DNA from: CAMAPP01 sp046153685
Lineage (GTDB): Bacteria; Pseudomonadota; Alphaproteobacteria; CADEGL01
Reading direction: 5' to 3'
Assembly: GCA_046153685.1 (NCBI GenBank)
Contig: JBJXGH010000179.1
Coordinates: 1 to 31,535, forward strand
DNA: 31,535 bases
Each line of letters begins with the position of its first letter. Positions within the stretch are counted from its first letter, which is position 1. Of the stretch, positions 6,780 through 15,689 are shown piece after piece. A program made the translations under genes and the position numbers. The notes beneath the pieces are model-generated. The model was not told where the DNA came from, searched no databases, and was given only the letters and a program-made list of their open reading frames with translations.

Positions 6780-9170
6780 CTAACGCAGCCGCGCCGTCCG
6801 CAAGCGCAACGCATTGCCGACGACGCTGACCGAGGACAGCGCCATCGCGGCGGCGGCGATCACCGGCGACAGCACCACGCCGAATATCGGATAAAGCGCG
6901 CCCGCCGCAACCGGCACTCCGGCCGCGTTGTAGAAAAATGCGAAGAATAGATTTTGCCGGATATTCCTCATAGTCGCGCGCGATAGTTTCCGCGCGTAAA
7001 CGATGCCGTTGAGATCGCCCTTCAGCAGGGTGATGCCCGCGCTGGCCATCGCCACATCCGTGCCCGTGCCCATGGCGATGCCGATATCGGCCGCCGCCAG
7101 CGCCGGCGCGTCGTTCACGCCGTCGCCAGCCATGGCAACCACCCGGCCGCCCGTTTGATACCGACGCACGAGCTCGGTCTTCTGCTCGGGCAGAATCTCG
7201 GCCTCGACCTCGTCTATTCCCAGGCGGCTCGCCACCGCCTTCGCGGTCGTCCAGTTGTCGCCCGTCAGCATCACGACCCGCACGCCCATTGCCTTGAGCG
7301 CGGCAAGCGCCGCGGGGGTGGATGGCTTGACCGGATCGGCTATGGCGATGACGCCTGCCAATTTTCCCTCGATGCCCGCGAAGATGACGGTGGCGCCGTC
7401 TTGGCGTAAAGCCTCGGCCGAGCCCGCGAGCGGCGCGACATCGATGCCTTGAGCGTGGAGAAACTTGGCGTTGCCGAGCGCGATGCGCCGGTTCTCGACC
7501 GTGCCGTGAACGCCTCGGCCGACAGGCGAATCGAATGCGGCGACCGGCGCCATCGCGAGACCCCGTGCCGCCGCCGCCGCCACGATGGCCGAAGCCAAGG
7601 GATGCTCGCTCGCGCGCTCGACGCTCGCCGCCAAGCGCAAAATATCGTCTTCGGCGAAACCTGGGCCCGCGACGATGGCGGTCACCGCGGGCTTGCCTTC
7701 GGTGAGCGTGCCGGTCTTGTCGACGACGAGGATTTCGACCTCCTCCATGAGTTCCAGCGCCTCGGCATTCTTGATCAAGACCCCTGATTGCGCGCCGCGC
7801 CCCACCCCGACCATGATCGACATAGGTGTTGCGAGGCCGAGCGCACACGGGCAGGCGATGATAAGCACGGCGACGGCCGCGATGAAGCCGTGCGCCGATC
7901 GCGGCTCCGGTCCCCAGATCGCCCAAACGGCGAACGCGACGACGCCAACCGCCATGACGGCCGGAACGAACCACCCGGAAACCTCGTCGGCCAGGCGCTG
8001 GATCGGCGCGAGGCTACGCTGGGCCTCGGCAACGAGGCGAACGATCTGCGCCAGCACGGTATCGCGGCCGATCCGACGCGCCTCGACGATCAAGGCACCC
8101 GAACGGTTGATAGTGCCGCCGATGACAGCTTCGTCCCTTTCCTTCGTCACCGGCATGGATTCGCCGGTCACCATGGATTCATCGACGGCGCTGCGCCCAT
8201 CGACCACAATGCCGTCAGCGGGGATTTTCTCGCCGGGGCGCACGCGCAATTTGTCGCCGACGCGAATCTCATCGAGCGGGATGTCCTCCTCGCCACCGTC
8301 CTCGCGCACGCGGCTTCCGGTCTTGGGCGCCAAATCGAGCAGTGCGCGAATGGCGCCGCCCGTGCTTTCGCGCGCGCGCAATTCCAGAACCTGGCCGAGG
8401 AGAACCAGGATCGTGATGATCGCCGCAGCCTCGAAATAGACGGCGACGGCGCCGTTCGCGCCGCGAAACGCCTGCGGAAACAAACCGGGCGCCGCCACGG
8501 CCACGACGCTGTAAGTCCAAGCCGCGCCGGTGCCGAGCGCAATGAGGGTGAACATGTTGAGATTGCGCGTGACGACCGAGCGCCAGGCCCGCACGAAAAA
8601 CGGCCAGCCGGCCCAGAGCACGACCGGCGTCGCGAACAGGAATTGCAATCCGTTCGACATTCCTTGATCGAGCAGCATGTGCAGGTTCGTGACATGGCCG
8701 CCCATTTCGAGCGCGATGACCGGCAGCGCCAGGGCCAGGCCGATCCAGAACCGGCGCCGCATATCGGCGAGCTCGGGATTGGGACCGGTATCGGCGGATG
8801 GCATGTCCGGCTCGAGCGCCATGCCGCAAATCGGACACGAACCCGGCCCCGTCTGGCGAATCTCGGGGTGCATGGGGCAGGTATAAATGGCGCCTTCCGG
8901 CGCGGGCGGCGGCGGCGATGGCTCGGGGGCAAGGTAGCGGCGCGGGTCGGCGGCGAACTTCGCCACGCAGCGCGCGCCGCAAAAATAATGCGTGGTGCCC
9001 GCGTGATCGTGGCGATGGGGCGTGGTTCGCGGATCGACCGTCATGCCGCATACGGGGTCGCGCACGCCGCCCTCGATGACGCGCGCCGCGCGTGCGGGGT
9101 TTTCCGCTTGGGCCGCCGGTTGGCCGTGCACGCCATGCCCGGCCTCGCCGTGTTTGGGTGCCACTGCCAT
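6780..9170 (-). CDS. copA: Cu(I)-exporting P1B-type ATPase with YHS and heavy-metal-binding domains
   Basis: A 796-residue copper pump. Order: a His-rich N-terminus; a YHS domain (about 38-82, DPVCGMTVD…HYFCGARC); a short heavy-metal-binding domain (about 95-120, YTCPMHPE…CPICGMAL); then the P-type ATPase core. Core motifs: TGES (335-338, actuator), CPC (440-442, transmembrane metal site), DKTGT (484-488, phosphorylated Asp), SEHP (521-524) and GDGVND near the end. The C-terminal YN and MALSS motifs complete a Cu(I) site. The classic ferredoxin-like CxxC N-terminal domain is absent, replaced by YHS/HMBD as in CopB/SilP-like pumps. It diverges from csoR across only 50 bp and heads an operon with DUF2933 and ICMT-like genes. 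It expels Cu(I) from the cytoplasm. Confidence 0.95.
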   Translation of the reverse strand: MAVAPKHGEAGHGVHGQPAAQAENPARAARVIEGGVRDPVCGMTVDPRTTPHRHDHAGTTHYFCGARCVAKFAADPRRYLAPEPSPPPPAPEGAIYTCPMHPEIRQTGPGSCPICGMALEPDMPSADTGPNPELADMRRRFWIGLALALPVIALEMGGHVTNLHMLLDQGMSNGLQFLFATPVVLWAGWPFFVRAWRSVVTRNLNMFTLIALGTGAAWTYSVVAVAAPGLFPQAFRGANGAVAVYFEAAAIITILVLLGQVLELRARESTGGAIRALLDLAPKTGSRVREDGGEEDIPLDEIRVGDKLRVRPGEKIPADGIVVDGRSAVDESMVTGESMPVTKERDEAVIGGTINRSGALIVEARRIGRDTVLAQIVRLVAEAQRSLAPIQRLADEVSGWFVPAVMAVGVVAFAVWAIWGPEPRSAHGFIAAVAVLIIACPCALGLATPMSIMVGVGRGAQSGVLIKNAEALELMEEVEILVVDKTGTLTEGKPAVTAIVAGPGFAEDDILRLAASVERASEHPLASAIVAAAAARGLAMAPVAAFDSPVGRGVHGTVENRRIALGNAKFLHAQGIDVAPLAGSAEALRQDGATVIFAGIEGKLAGVIAIADPVKPSTPAALAALKAMGVRVVMLTGDNWTTAKAVASRLGIDEVEAEILPEQKTELVRRYQTGGRVVAMAGDGVNDAPALAAADIGIAMGTGTDVAMASAGITLLKGDLNGIVYARKLSRATMRNIRQNLFFAFFYNAAGVPVAAGALYPIFGVVLSPVIAAAAMALSSVSVVGNALRLRTARLR

Positions 9171-9185
9171 ACCCTCAAAAAGAAA

Positions 9186-9214
9186 TTGAAATGAATACCC
9201 TCCAGGGGTATATA
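9186..9214 (+). promoter_or_regulatory. Predicted csoR promoter (TTGAAA–17–TATATA), leaderless layout
   Basis: TTGAAA at 9186-9191 and TATATA at 9209-9214 are separated by 17 bp. The predicted transcription start, about 7 nt after the -10 box, falls on or next to the ATG at 9221. No Shine-Dalgarno sequence precedes that ATG, which agrees with a leaderless mRNA. Confidence 0.5.
9195..9211. promoter_or_regulatory. Probable CsoR operator (ATACCC-n5-GGGTAT)
   Basis: A perfect 6-bp inverted repeat with a 5-bp centre sits between the -35 and -10 boxes of csoR and in front of the divergent copper ATPase gene. GC-rich cores flanked by TA, of the TACCC…GGGTA kind, are the known type of CsoR site. The left half, extended to ATACCCTC, recurs at 9169-9176 across the ATPase start codon. 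Binding here would block both directions until Cu(I) releases the repressor. Confidence 0.7.
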
Positions 9215-9220
9215 GACCCC

Positions 9221-9496
9221 ATGCGAACCGAGATCAAGACGGCGTGCTTGAAACGTCTGAGCCGGATCGATGGCCAGATCGGCGGTCTATCGCGCATGGT
9301 GCGGGACGAGCGCTATTGTATCGACATCGTGACGCAGATCGCGGCGGCTCGGGCGGCCTTGCGGCGCCTCGAGGAGGAAATCCTCCGTGACCATGTGAAG
9401 CACTGCGTCGAGCACGCGATCCATTCCGGCGACAAGTCCGACCAGCGCCGGAAAATCGAGGAACTTATGGCCGTTATCGGCCGCGCCGACCGGTGA
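9221..9496 (+). CDS. csoR: CsoR-family copper-sensing repressor
   Basis: A 91-residue all-helical DUF156 repressor starting MRTEIKTACLKRLSRIDGQI. The Cu(I) ligands C33, H58 and C62 have the same 25- and 4-residue spacing as the Cys-His-Cys triad of characterised CsoR proteins, which separates it from formaldehyde (FrmR) and nickel (RcnR) relatives. An ATG at 9191 in the same frame would put the operator inside the gene; 9221 fits the family N-terminus, the promoter and a leaderless transcript better. It is divergent from the copper ATPase and 38 nt upstream of a DUF411 gene, and should repress both directions until copper binds. Confidence 0.9.
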   Translation: MRTEIKTACLKRLSRIDGQIGGLSRMVRDERYCIDIVTQIAAARAALRRLEEEILRDHVKHCVEHAIHSGDKSDQRRKIEELMAVIGRADR

Positions 9497-9534
9497 CGAC
9501 AAATCCGGTGACCACGAAAAAGGGAGATCGCGCG

Positions 9535-10011
9535 ATGCGCGCCATGACCAGACGGGGATTTCTCGCTTCGTCCGCCGCGCTGGCGGTACTTCGCCCGGCT
9601 TTCGCGGCTCCGACCGCCCCTCTGCCCGCCCTGCGCGTGAGTAAAGACCCCAATTGCGGCTGTTGTTCGGGCTGGGTGGAACATGTTCGGGCTTCGGGAT
9701 TTTCCGTTGATGTCGTCGAGCTCGCCGATTTGGCGCCGCTCAAGGCGCGCCTCAAGATCCCGGACCGCCTAGCGTCCTGCCATACGGGCGAGGTCGCAGG
9801 TTATGCGATCGAAGGCCACGTGCCCGCATCCGCGTTGAAGCGCCTCTTGGCCGAGCGCCCGAAGGCTCTCGGCTTGGCGGTTCCCGGCATGCCGGTGGGC
9901 TCGCCCGGGATGGAAGTCGCCGGCAGGCCGAACGAGGCTTACGACGTGATGATTTTCGGCACGTTCGGCCAGCGCGTCTTCGGTCGTTACTCGGGCGCGA
10001 AGGAAGTCTGA
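9535..10011 (+). CDS. DUF411 metal-binding protein with Tat signal
   Basis: A 158-residue exported protein. The N-terminus has a twin-arginine signal, MTRRGFLASSAALAV, ending near AFA-AP (about residue 27). The mature part shows the DUF411 core: a thioredoxin-like strand with DPNCGCCSGW, then ASCHTGEVAGYAIEGHVPA and a GMPVGSPGME loop. The ATG at 9535 follows a GGGAG site; a GTG at 9493 would add residues before the signal. It follows csoR directly, so it is copper-controlled. DUF411 proteins are regularly found in copper and silver resistance clusters and probably bind Cu in the periplasm; Tat export suggests folding or cofactor loading before secretion. Confidence 0.88.
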   Translation: MRAMTRRGFLASSAALAVLRPAFAAPTAPLPALRVSKDPNCGCCSGWVEHVRASGFSVDVVELADLAPLKARLKIPDRLASCHTGEVAGYAIEGHVPASALKRLLAERPKALGLAVPGMPVGSPGMEVAGRPNEAYDVMIFGTFGQRVFGRYSGAKEV

Positions 10012-10117
10012 CCCTCATCGCGTACCGTTTTTCCGCCCGACCGTGTTTTCGTGGCGCGGCTGCGCCTGAGTTGCGAGGGCGTGGAGCGGCGGCGCCTATT
10101 GAAAGGGAGAGCACGCC

Positions 10118-10507
10118 ATGAACACCTACTCAAATCCGCCCGGCCTGCATAAGCCCGCCGGCGCTTATAGCCATGTGGTAACGGTGCCGCCCCATGCCCG
10201 CTGGCTTGTACTCTCGGGTCAGATCGGCGTGCGCCCGGACGGCTCGGTTGCGCCCGGCATCGCGGCGCAGACCTCACAGACCTATGCCAATATCCTGACC
10301 TGTCTCGAAGCCAACGGGATGAGCTTGCAGGACGTCGTCAAATTTACGGTCTATCTGACCGACAAAACCTTCATTGGCGCGTTCTTCGAGGAACGCGCCA
10401 AGGTCTTCGGCGCCCACAACAGGCCCGCCAGCACGCTGTTGATCGTCGATGGGCTCATGTATCCAGATTGGTGTATCGAAATCGATTGCACGGCGGCCAA
10501 GGCCTAA
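10118..10507 (+). CDS. RidA family protein (YjgF/YER057c/UK114)
   Basis: A 129-residue RidA-fold protein of the usual length, with an AGGGAGAG ribosome site upstream. Visible family elements are LVLSGQIGVRPDGS near residues 31-44, the TYANILTCLEANG helix, VVKFTVYLTD, and NRPASTLLIVDGL carrying the arginine that in RidA proteins contacts the carboxylate of enamine or imine substrates. It is transcribed towards, and ends 51 nt from, the HyuB gene. RidA proteins often accompany amino-acid or pyrimidine-type catabolic operons, where they hydrolyse reactive imines or aminoacrylate. A role with the facing hydantoinase/M24 genes is inferred. Confidence 0.9.
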   Translation: MNTYSNPPGLHKPAGAYSHVVTVPPHARWLVLSGQIGVRPDGSVAPGIAAQTSQTYANILTCLEANGMSLQDVVKFTVYLTDKTFIGAFFEERAKVFGAHNRPASTLLIVDGLMYPDWCIEIDCTAAKA

Positions 10508-10558
10508 GCCGCCCGGCATACCAAAACGTAAAACGCCCCTCGGCCCCCGCACCTCGCG

Positions 10559-12268
10559 TCAGCCGAGCCTGAGCGCCGCCGTCGCCGCCGTGTCAAGCGT
10601 GCCCGATTCGCCATCGACCACGACGCGGTGCTTGTCGCGCGCATAGGAGGCGGTGATCTTGCCGTTCCATACATCGCGCGCGACGGCCGCCGGATCGCGC
10701 CGCAACGGATCGCCGAAGCCCCCGCCGCCGGGCTGGGCGTGATAAAGCACCTGGCCCCGTTCGAGCGCGCGGCCTGTCTTGGCCGGCAACACCTCGGCCT
10801 CGCCCTCGGGATCGAGCAGATTGCGCGTCGGCGCCGCGGGCGTGCCTCCCGCAAGGCCATACGGCGGAAAACGCATGCGGTCCGAGCGCAGTTGCAGCGT
10901 GGCGCCTTCGGCCAGCACGCGGTAGGAGCGCGCGAGGCCGAGGCCGCCGCGATACTCCCCCGCCCCGCAGCTATCGGGCACGAGGGCGTATTCCTCGATA
11001 CGCACGGGATGCTGGGACTCGAGCACCTCGACGGGCGTGTTCGATAGATTCTGCGAGGGATTGGTGATTGCCTCGATGCCGTCCCGGCCGGGCCGGCCGC
11101 CCCAAGCGCCGCAAATCATATCGACGATGATGGATACGCTGCCGTCGGCGCGCCGGCTGGCGAGCGACACCACCGTGTTGCCGCCCTCGCCGGCGGCGGG
11201 AATGCGGTCGGGCACCACTTGCGCCAACGCGCCGAACATCGCGTCCATGACGCGGTAGCCCGTGAGCGCGCGCGCCGCCACCGCCGCGGGCGGGCGGGGG
11301 TTGAGAATCGAGCCTTCCGGCGCCACGACATCGACGCAGCGGAATACGCCCTCATTGTTCGGAATATCGCCCTTGAGCGCGCAGCGCACCGACAGATAGG
11401 TGCAGGACTTGGTGTACGACAGCGTCGAATTGATTGCCGCGCGGACCTGGGGGGAGGAGCCCGCGTAATCGACGCTCACCCGGTCCTCGTGCACGGTCAG
11501 GTTGACCACGATGGGAATGGGCGCGTCGGAAAAACCGTCGTCGTCGATCCAGTCGGTGAAGGTAAAGGTGCCCTTGGGCCAGGTGCGAATCTCGGCACGC
11601 GCCATGCGCTCGGCGTAATCGATGGTTTCGGCCATATAGGCGCGCATGGCCCGGTCGCCGTGCTTCTCGAACAATTTGCCGAGTTCCCGCCCGCCCACCT
11701 GGCAGGCGGCGTATTGCGCCTTCAAATCGCCGAGCACGATATCGGGCACGCGCACATTGCGCTCGATGATGCGCGCGAGCGTGTCGTTCATCCGCCCGCC
11801 CTCGTAAAGCTTCAACACGGGGATGCGCAGGCCTTCCTGGTAGATCTCGGTCGAATCGCTGGCGTTCGAGCCGGCGACGCGCCCGCCGACATCTGTGTGG
11901 TGGCAAATCACCACGCTCCAGCCGATCAAAGCGTCTTCGAAATAGATCGGGTGGAACATGAAGATATCGGGCAGATGCATGCCGCCTTGGTAGGGATCGT
12001 TGACGATGATCGCGTCGCCCGGACGGATGTCGTTGGCGTAGCGGCGCAAGACCTCGCCCATCGCCTCTGGCACCGCGCCCAGATGAAGCGCGATGGTCTT
12101 CGCCTGGACCACCATGCGGCCTTCCGCGTCGCAGATCGCCGCCGAGTAATCCATCACGTCCTTGACGATTTCCGAACGCGCCGTGCGGATGACGGTGTAG
12201 GCGACCTCGTCCGCGAGAGCGTCGAGCGCGTTCTTGACGACCGCGAAAGTGATGGGATCGATCTGCAT
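10559..12268 (-). CDS. hyuB: Hydantoinase B / oxoprolinase family subunit
   Basis: A 569-residue HyuB-type subunit. Family blocks: the N-terminal DPITFAVVKNALDALADE, the CDAEGRMVVQAKTIALHLGA strand, IIVNDPYQGGMHLPDIFMF, HHTDVGGRVAGSNA and a C-terminal GGGGFGDPLRRDP. The ATG at 12268 lies 8 nt after the HyuA stop, so the two are co-translated subunits. With HyuA, such proteins use ATP to open cyclic amides (5-oxoproline, N-methylhydantoin) or, in relatives, carboxylate ketones. The exact substrate cannot be read from sequence, but the adjacent M24 enzyme and MBL hydrolase suggest stepwise breakdown of an N-containing compound. Confidence 0.92.
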   Translation of the reverse strand: MQIDPITFAVVKNALDALADEVAYTVIRTARSEIVKDVMDYSAAICDAEGRMVVQAKTIALHLGAVPEAMGEVLRRYANDIRPGDAIIVNDPYQGGMHLPDIFMFHPIYFEDALIGWSVVICHHTDVGGRVAGSNASDSTEIYQEGLRIPVLKLYEGGRMNDTLARIIERNVRVPDIVLGDLKAQYAACQVGGRELGKLFEKHGDRAMRAYMAETIDYAERMARAEIRTWPKGTFTFTDWIDDDGFSDAPIPIVVNLTVHEDRVSVDYAGSSPQVRAAINSTLSYTKSCTYLSVRCALKGDIPNNEGVFRCVDVVAPEGSILNPRPPAAVAARALTGYRVMDAMFGALAQVVPDRIPAAGEGGNTVVSLASRRADGSVSIIVDMICGAWGGRPGRDGIEAITNPSQNLSNTPVEVLESQHPVRIEEYALVPDSCGAGEYRGGLGLARSYRVLAEGATLQLRSDRMRFPPYGLAGGTPAAPTRNLLDPEGEAEVLPAKTGRALERGQVLYHAQPGGGGFGDPLRRDPAAVARDVWNGKITASYARDKHRVVVDGESGTLDTAATAALRLG

Positions 12269-12276
12269 GTTCGGCC

Positions 12277-14400
12277 TCAGGCGTTGATCTCGATGGTCAC
12301 GCAATCGGACGCGTCGCGCGCGGCCTGCGTGCCCGGCGGCACGGCGATGGTCGAATCGTAGGACTCGACGATGGCGGGGCCGGCGACGGGCGCGGCGCCG
12401 AGTTCGGCGCGCGGCAGCACGCGGGTGAGAACGAAGTCCTGGTCGCGCGCGAACGACACGCGCCGCGTCCCGCGCGCGCCTTCGAGCGCCGCGGGATCGA
12501 GCGAGATGCGCGCAAAATCGAGCGGACGCGCCTGGCGGCCGCGCGCGAGCAGGCGAAGGTTCACAAGCTCGACCGGCTCGTCGTTCGCGTAACCGAAGGT
12601 CTGTCGATAGGCGCGGTGGAAATCCTCGGCGAGCGCGAGAAGACCGGGCCTGGTGCCCAGGCGCGCGGCATCGGCAGTCACTGCCAAGTCCGAGGACTGG
12701 CCGAGATAGCGCATCTCGGCGAGGAAAACGAGTTGCGAGCGCAGCGGCCCATAGCCCTCGGCGTCGAGCGCGGCGCGGCCTTCGCCCGCGAGCTGCTCGG
12801 CTGCCGCGCGCACGGCTTCGGGCGCAACCCGGTCGAGGCGTTTGAGCAGCGCGCGGACAAAGCTGTGCTCGACATCGGCGGCCAACATGCCGACGGCGCA
12901 GAACACGCCGGGCGCCGCCGGCACCACGACGCGCCGTATGCCGAGCAGGCGCGCCACGTCCACGGCATGAAGCGGCCCCGAGCCGCCGAAGGCGACCAGA
13001 GTCATGTCGCGTGGATCGCGCCCGCGCTCGATGGTGACCGCCCGGATGGCGCGCGCCATGTTGACATTGGCGATCTCGCGGATGCCGTGCGCGGCCTCGG
13101 CAAGGGTGAGGCCGAGCGGCCGAGCGATGCGCGCCTCGATGGCGGATTGCGACAGCTTGGGCTCGACCTTGAGCGAGCCGCCCGCGAGCGCCTCGGGATT
13201 GAGATAGCCGAGCGCCATATTGGCGTCGGTCACGGTCGGGCGGTCATTGCCTCGGCCGTAGCAAGCGGGGCCCGGATCGGCGCCCGAAGAGCGCGGACCG
13301 ACGACCAGCAATCCGCCCGAATCGATCTCCGCGATGGAACCGCCGCCCGAGCCCACTTCCGCGATATCGATCGACGGCACCTTGAGCATGTAGCCACCGC
13401 CCTTGGTGAAACGCGACGGCGAGCTGATGCCGTCGCGGAACTCGACCTCGGTCGTAAGCCCGGCTTCGCCGTCAATAATGACGGAGGCCTTCGCCGTGGT
13501 GCCGCCCATGTCGAAGGCGATCGAATCGCCGTGGCCGCGCGCGACCCCCAGGCGCGCCGCCCCCACGACGCCGCCCGCCGGCCCCGAGGCGACGGCGAAA
13601 ACCGGCTTTCCGGCCGCGTGTCTGGCGCCGATCATGCCGCCGTTCGACGCCATGACGAGGAGCGGCGCGCGCACGCCCATCGCCGCCAAGCGATCGGCGA
13701 GGCGGCGCAAATAGGCCTGCATCGCCGGCAAGAGATAGGCGTTCACCACCGTGGTGCTGGTGCGCTCGTATTCCTTGATTTCCGCGAGCACGGACGCCGA
13801 AGTGGTGACGAGCAGGCCCGGATGGCGTGCCGCGAGGATGCGCGCGGCCTCGTCCTCGTGCGCGGCATTGACGTAACTGTTGATGAAGGAGATCGCCACG
13901 CTCTCGACGCCCTCGGCGAGGAAGGTCGCGCCCGCGCGCGCCACCGCCTCGCCATCCAGCGCTCGGACAACCGCGCCATCGGCGCCCATGCGCTCGTCAA
14001 CCTCGAGACGCCAGCGCCGGGGCACGAGCGGCTCGGGCTTTTCCCAAGCCAGATCGAACATCGTGGGCGTGCGGATGCGGGCGATTTCGAGGATGTCGCG
14101 AAACCCCTTGGTCGTGAGCAGGCCGGTTCTCGCACCCGTCTTCTGAAGAATGGTATTCGACCCGACCGTGGTGCCGTGAACGATTTCGACGACATCCGAA
14201 GCCGTCTTGCCCGATTGGGCCAGCACCGCTTCGAGCCCACGCACGACGCCTTCGGCCGGGTCGCTCTGAGTGGTCGAGGTCTTGTTCACGAACAGCGTGT
14301 GATCGGGCAGACACAGAACCAAGTCCGTGAAGGTGCCGCCGATATCGATGCCGACGCGCACGCCCGTACTTTTCCCCGATCCGTCGCCGCTCGATTCCAT
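12277..14400 (-). CDS. hyuA: Hydantoinase A / oxoprolinase family ATPase subunit
   Basis: A 707-residue HyuA-type subunit with an actin-like ATPase fold. The N-terminal VGIDIGGTFTDLVL is the phosphate-1 loop. Later blocks are VHGTTVGSNTIL, SGPAGGVVGAARL, AFDMGGTTAKAS (phosphate-2) and GGSGPLHAVDVARLLG. The ATG at 14400 is preceded by AGGTGGGG; a GTG one codon earlier is less likely. It lies 79 nt after the M24 gene and 8 nt before HyuB, all on the minus strand. It is the ATP-binding half of the amidohydrolase or carboxylase pair; the substrate is unknown. Confidence 0.92.
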   Translation of the reverse strand: MESSGDGSGKSTGVRVGIDIGGTFTDLVLCLPDHTLFVNKTSTTQSDPAEGVVRGLEAVLAQSGKTASDVVEIVHGTTVGSNTILQKTGARTGLLTTKGFRDILEIARIRTPTMFDLAWEKPEPLVPRRWRLEVDERMGADGAVVRALDGEAVARAGATFLAEGVESVAISFINSYVNAAHEDEAARILAARHPGLLVTTSASVLAEIKEYERTSTTVVNAYLLPAMQAYLRRLADRLAAMGVRAPLLVMASNGGMIGARHAAGKPVFAVASGPAGGVVGAARLGVARGHGDSIAFDMGGTTAKASVIIDGEAGLTTEVEFRDGISSPSRFTKGGGYMLKVPSIDIAEVGSGGGSIAEIDSGGLLVVGPRSSGADPGPACYGRGNDRPTVTDANMALGYLNPEALAGGSLKVEPKLSQSAIEARIARPLGLTLAEAAHGIREIANVNMARAIRAVTIERGRDPRDMTLVAFGGSGPLHAVDVARLLGIRRVVVPAAPGVFCAVGMLAADVEHSFVRALLKRLDRVAPEAVRAAAEQLAGEGRAALDAEGYGPLRSQLVFLAEMRYLGQSSDLAVTADAARLGTRPGLLALAEDFHRAYRQTFGYANDEPVELVNLRLLARGRQARPLDFARISLDPAALEGARGTRRVSFARDQDFVLTRVLPRAELGAAPVAGPAIVESYDSTIAVPPGTQAARDASDCVTIEINA

Positions 14401-14479
14401 CACCCCACCTCGCGCGGCCCCGCCCCGCGCCTCTGAGTGGCGATCCTAGACGCAAAACCGAGCGCGCGCAGCCCTTGGG

Positions 14480-15646
14480 TCAATTGCATATGCACAAATC
14501 GCGCGGCGCCTCGGTGATCCGCTCGACGCGGTCTTTGCGCACCACGACCTGCTCGCCCAGCGCCATGCGCAGGCCCTGGTCCTCGAGCCGGATCGCGGGA
14601 TGCAGGAACAGCACCATGCCCTCGCGCAGCACGGTCGGCTCGCCCTCGATGATCATGGGCGGATCGACCCAGCTCGGCGGAAAGGTCGCGCCCAGATTGT
14701 AGCCGAGCGATTTGAAGGGCATCGCGCCGAGATCGTTCTTGGCGTAAACGCGCCGGACGGCCGCGTGGATATCGCCGATGGTTTTGCCAGGACGCATGGC
14801 GTCCTCGCCCGCGTCCAAGGCCTCGCGGCAAATATCGTGCAGGCGTTGATGGCGCGGATCGGGCCGGGGTCCGGTGAGCGCGATGAAATAGACCGCCGCG
14901 TGATAGTGCCGGTAGGCGCAGCCGATTTCGTACATGACGTGGTCGTTCTCGCCGATGGTATTGCGACCCGTGGTGTAGCGCGCATTGTTCGCCGCGCGGC
15001 CACAGCCCATGGGATAGCGCAAGGCCGAGGGATCGCCGTCATTGCGGTACACGATGGCGTACAGCTCGGCGAGGATATCGCCCTCGAAGACGAAGGGGCG
15101 CGTCATGGCCAGGGCCGCTTGCTCCATCTTCTTGAGGATGTCCGCCGCGCGGCGCATGTGGGCGATCTCGGCTTCGCTTTTCACGCGCCGCAGCGCGCCG
15201 ACCAGATCCGAGGCCTCGACGAGGATACAAAACCCGTCGAGTGCCGCCGTCGTCTCGATATAAAGGTCCGCGCGCATACCGAGCGTCGCCAATTGCACGC
15301 CGATGCGCTTGCCCTTGAGGCCGAGATCGCCAAGCATCGCGCGAATTGCGGCGCCGCGCGGAGTGTCGGCGCGTTCTTCCCAGAAGCGATAGTTCTCGAT
15401 GATCGAGGAATAGACCGCGTTGGCGTAATCGACGCGGCGCGTCAGATATTCGATTCGACCGTCCGCCCCGACATAGAGGCAATTGAAGACGTAATAGCCA
15501 TCGGTATCGAGGCCGGTCAGCCAATACATGTCCTCGATTTTGAACACCATCAGGCCATCGAGCCCGGCCGCGGCGATGGCGGCCTTGGTCGCCTGGAGGC
15601 GCGCGGCGAATTCCGCGCGCGAAAAATGCAATTTGGGTTCGGTCAT
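14480..15646 (-). CDS. M24-family hydrolase, ectoine hydrolase/creatinase-like
   Basis: A 388-residue 'pita-bread' protein: an N-terminal creatinase-type domain (1-160, including DGLMVFKIEDMYWLTG) and a C-terminal M24 domain. At the places where aminopeptidase P and methionyl aminopeptidase carry two metal-binding aspartates, this protein reads MYEIGCAYRHYHAAVYF, and the usual GHGIG is GYNLGATFPPSW. That pattern is typical of the metal-independent creatinase/ectoine hydrolase (DoeA) branch, not of peptidases. The ATG at 15646 has a CAGGAG site. It lies between the MBL and HyuA genes in a same-strand run, so a hydrolytic step on a guanidino, ureido or cyclic amidine compound is plausible. A proline dipeptidase label would be misleading. 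Confidence 0.85.
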   Translation of the reverse strand: MTEPKLHFSRAEFAARLQATKAAIAAAGLDGLMVFKIEDMYWLTGLDTDGYYVFNCLYVGADGRIEYLTRRVDYANAVYSSIIENYRFWEERADTPRGAAIRAMLGDLGLKGKRIGVQLATLGMRADLYIETTAALDGFCILVEASDLVGALRRVKSEAEIAHMRRAADILKKMEQAALAMTRPFVFEGDILAELYAIVYRNDGDPSALRYPMGCGRAANNARYTTGRNTIGENDHVMYEIGCAYRHYHAAVYFIALTGPRPDPRHQRLHDICREALDAGEDAMRPGKTIGDIHAAVRRVYAKNDLGAMPFKSLGYNLGATFPPSWVDPPMIIEGEPTVLREGMVLFLHPAIRLEDQGLRMALGEQVVVRKDRVERITEAPRDLCICN

Positions 15647-15689
15647 GGCCGATGCTCCTGCTTGCTGCGCCTAAGCCGGTTGGCTTCGC

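Noticed and set aside
6433..7974. A 513-codon minus-strand frame within the copper ATPase
   Set aside because: It is arginine/glycine-rich shadow sequence in another frame of a gene with full P-type ATPase motifs.
12616..14436. A 606-codon plus-strand frame opposite hyuA
   Set aside because: Charged, low-complexity antisense reading of a well-supported HyuA protein; no ribosome site.
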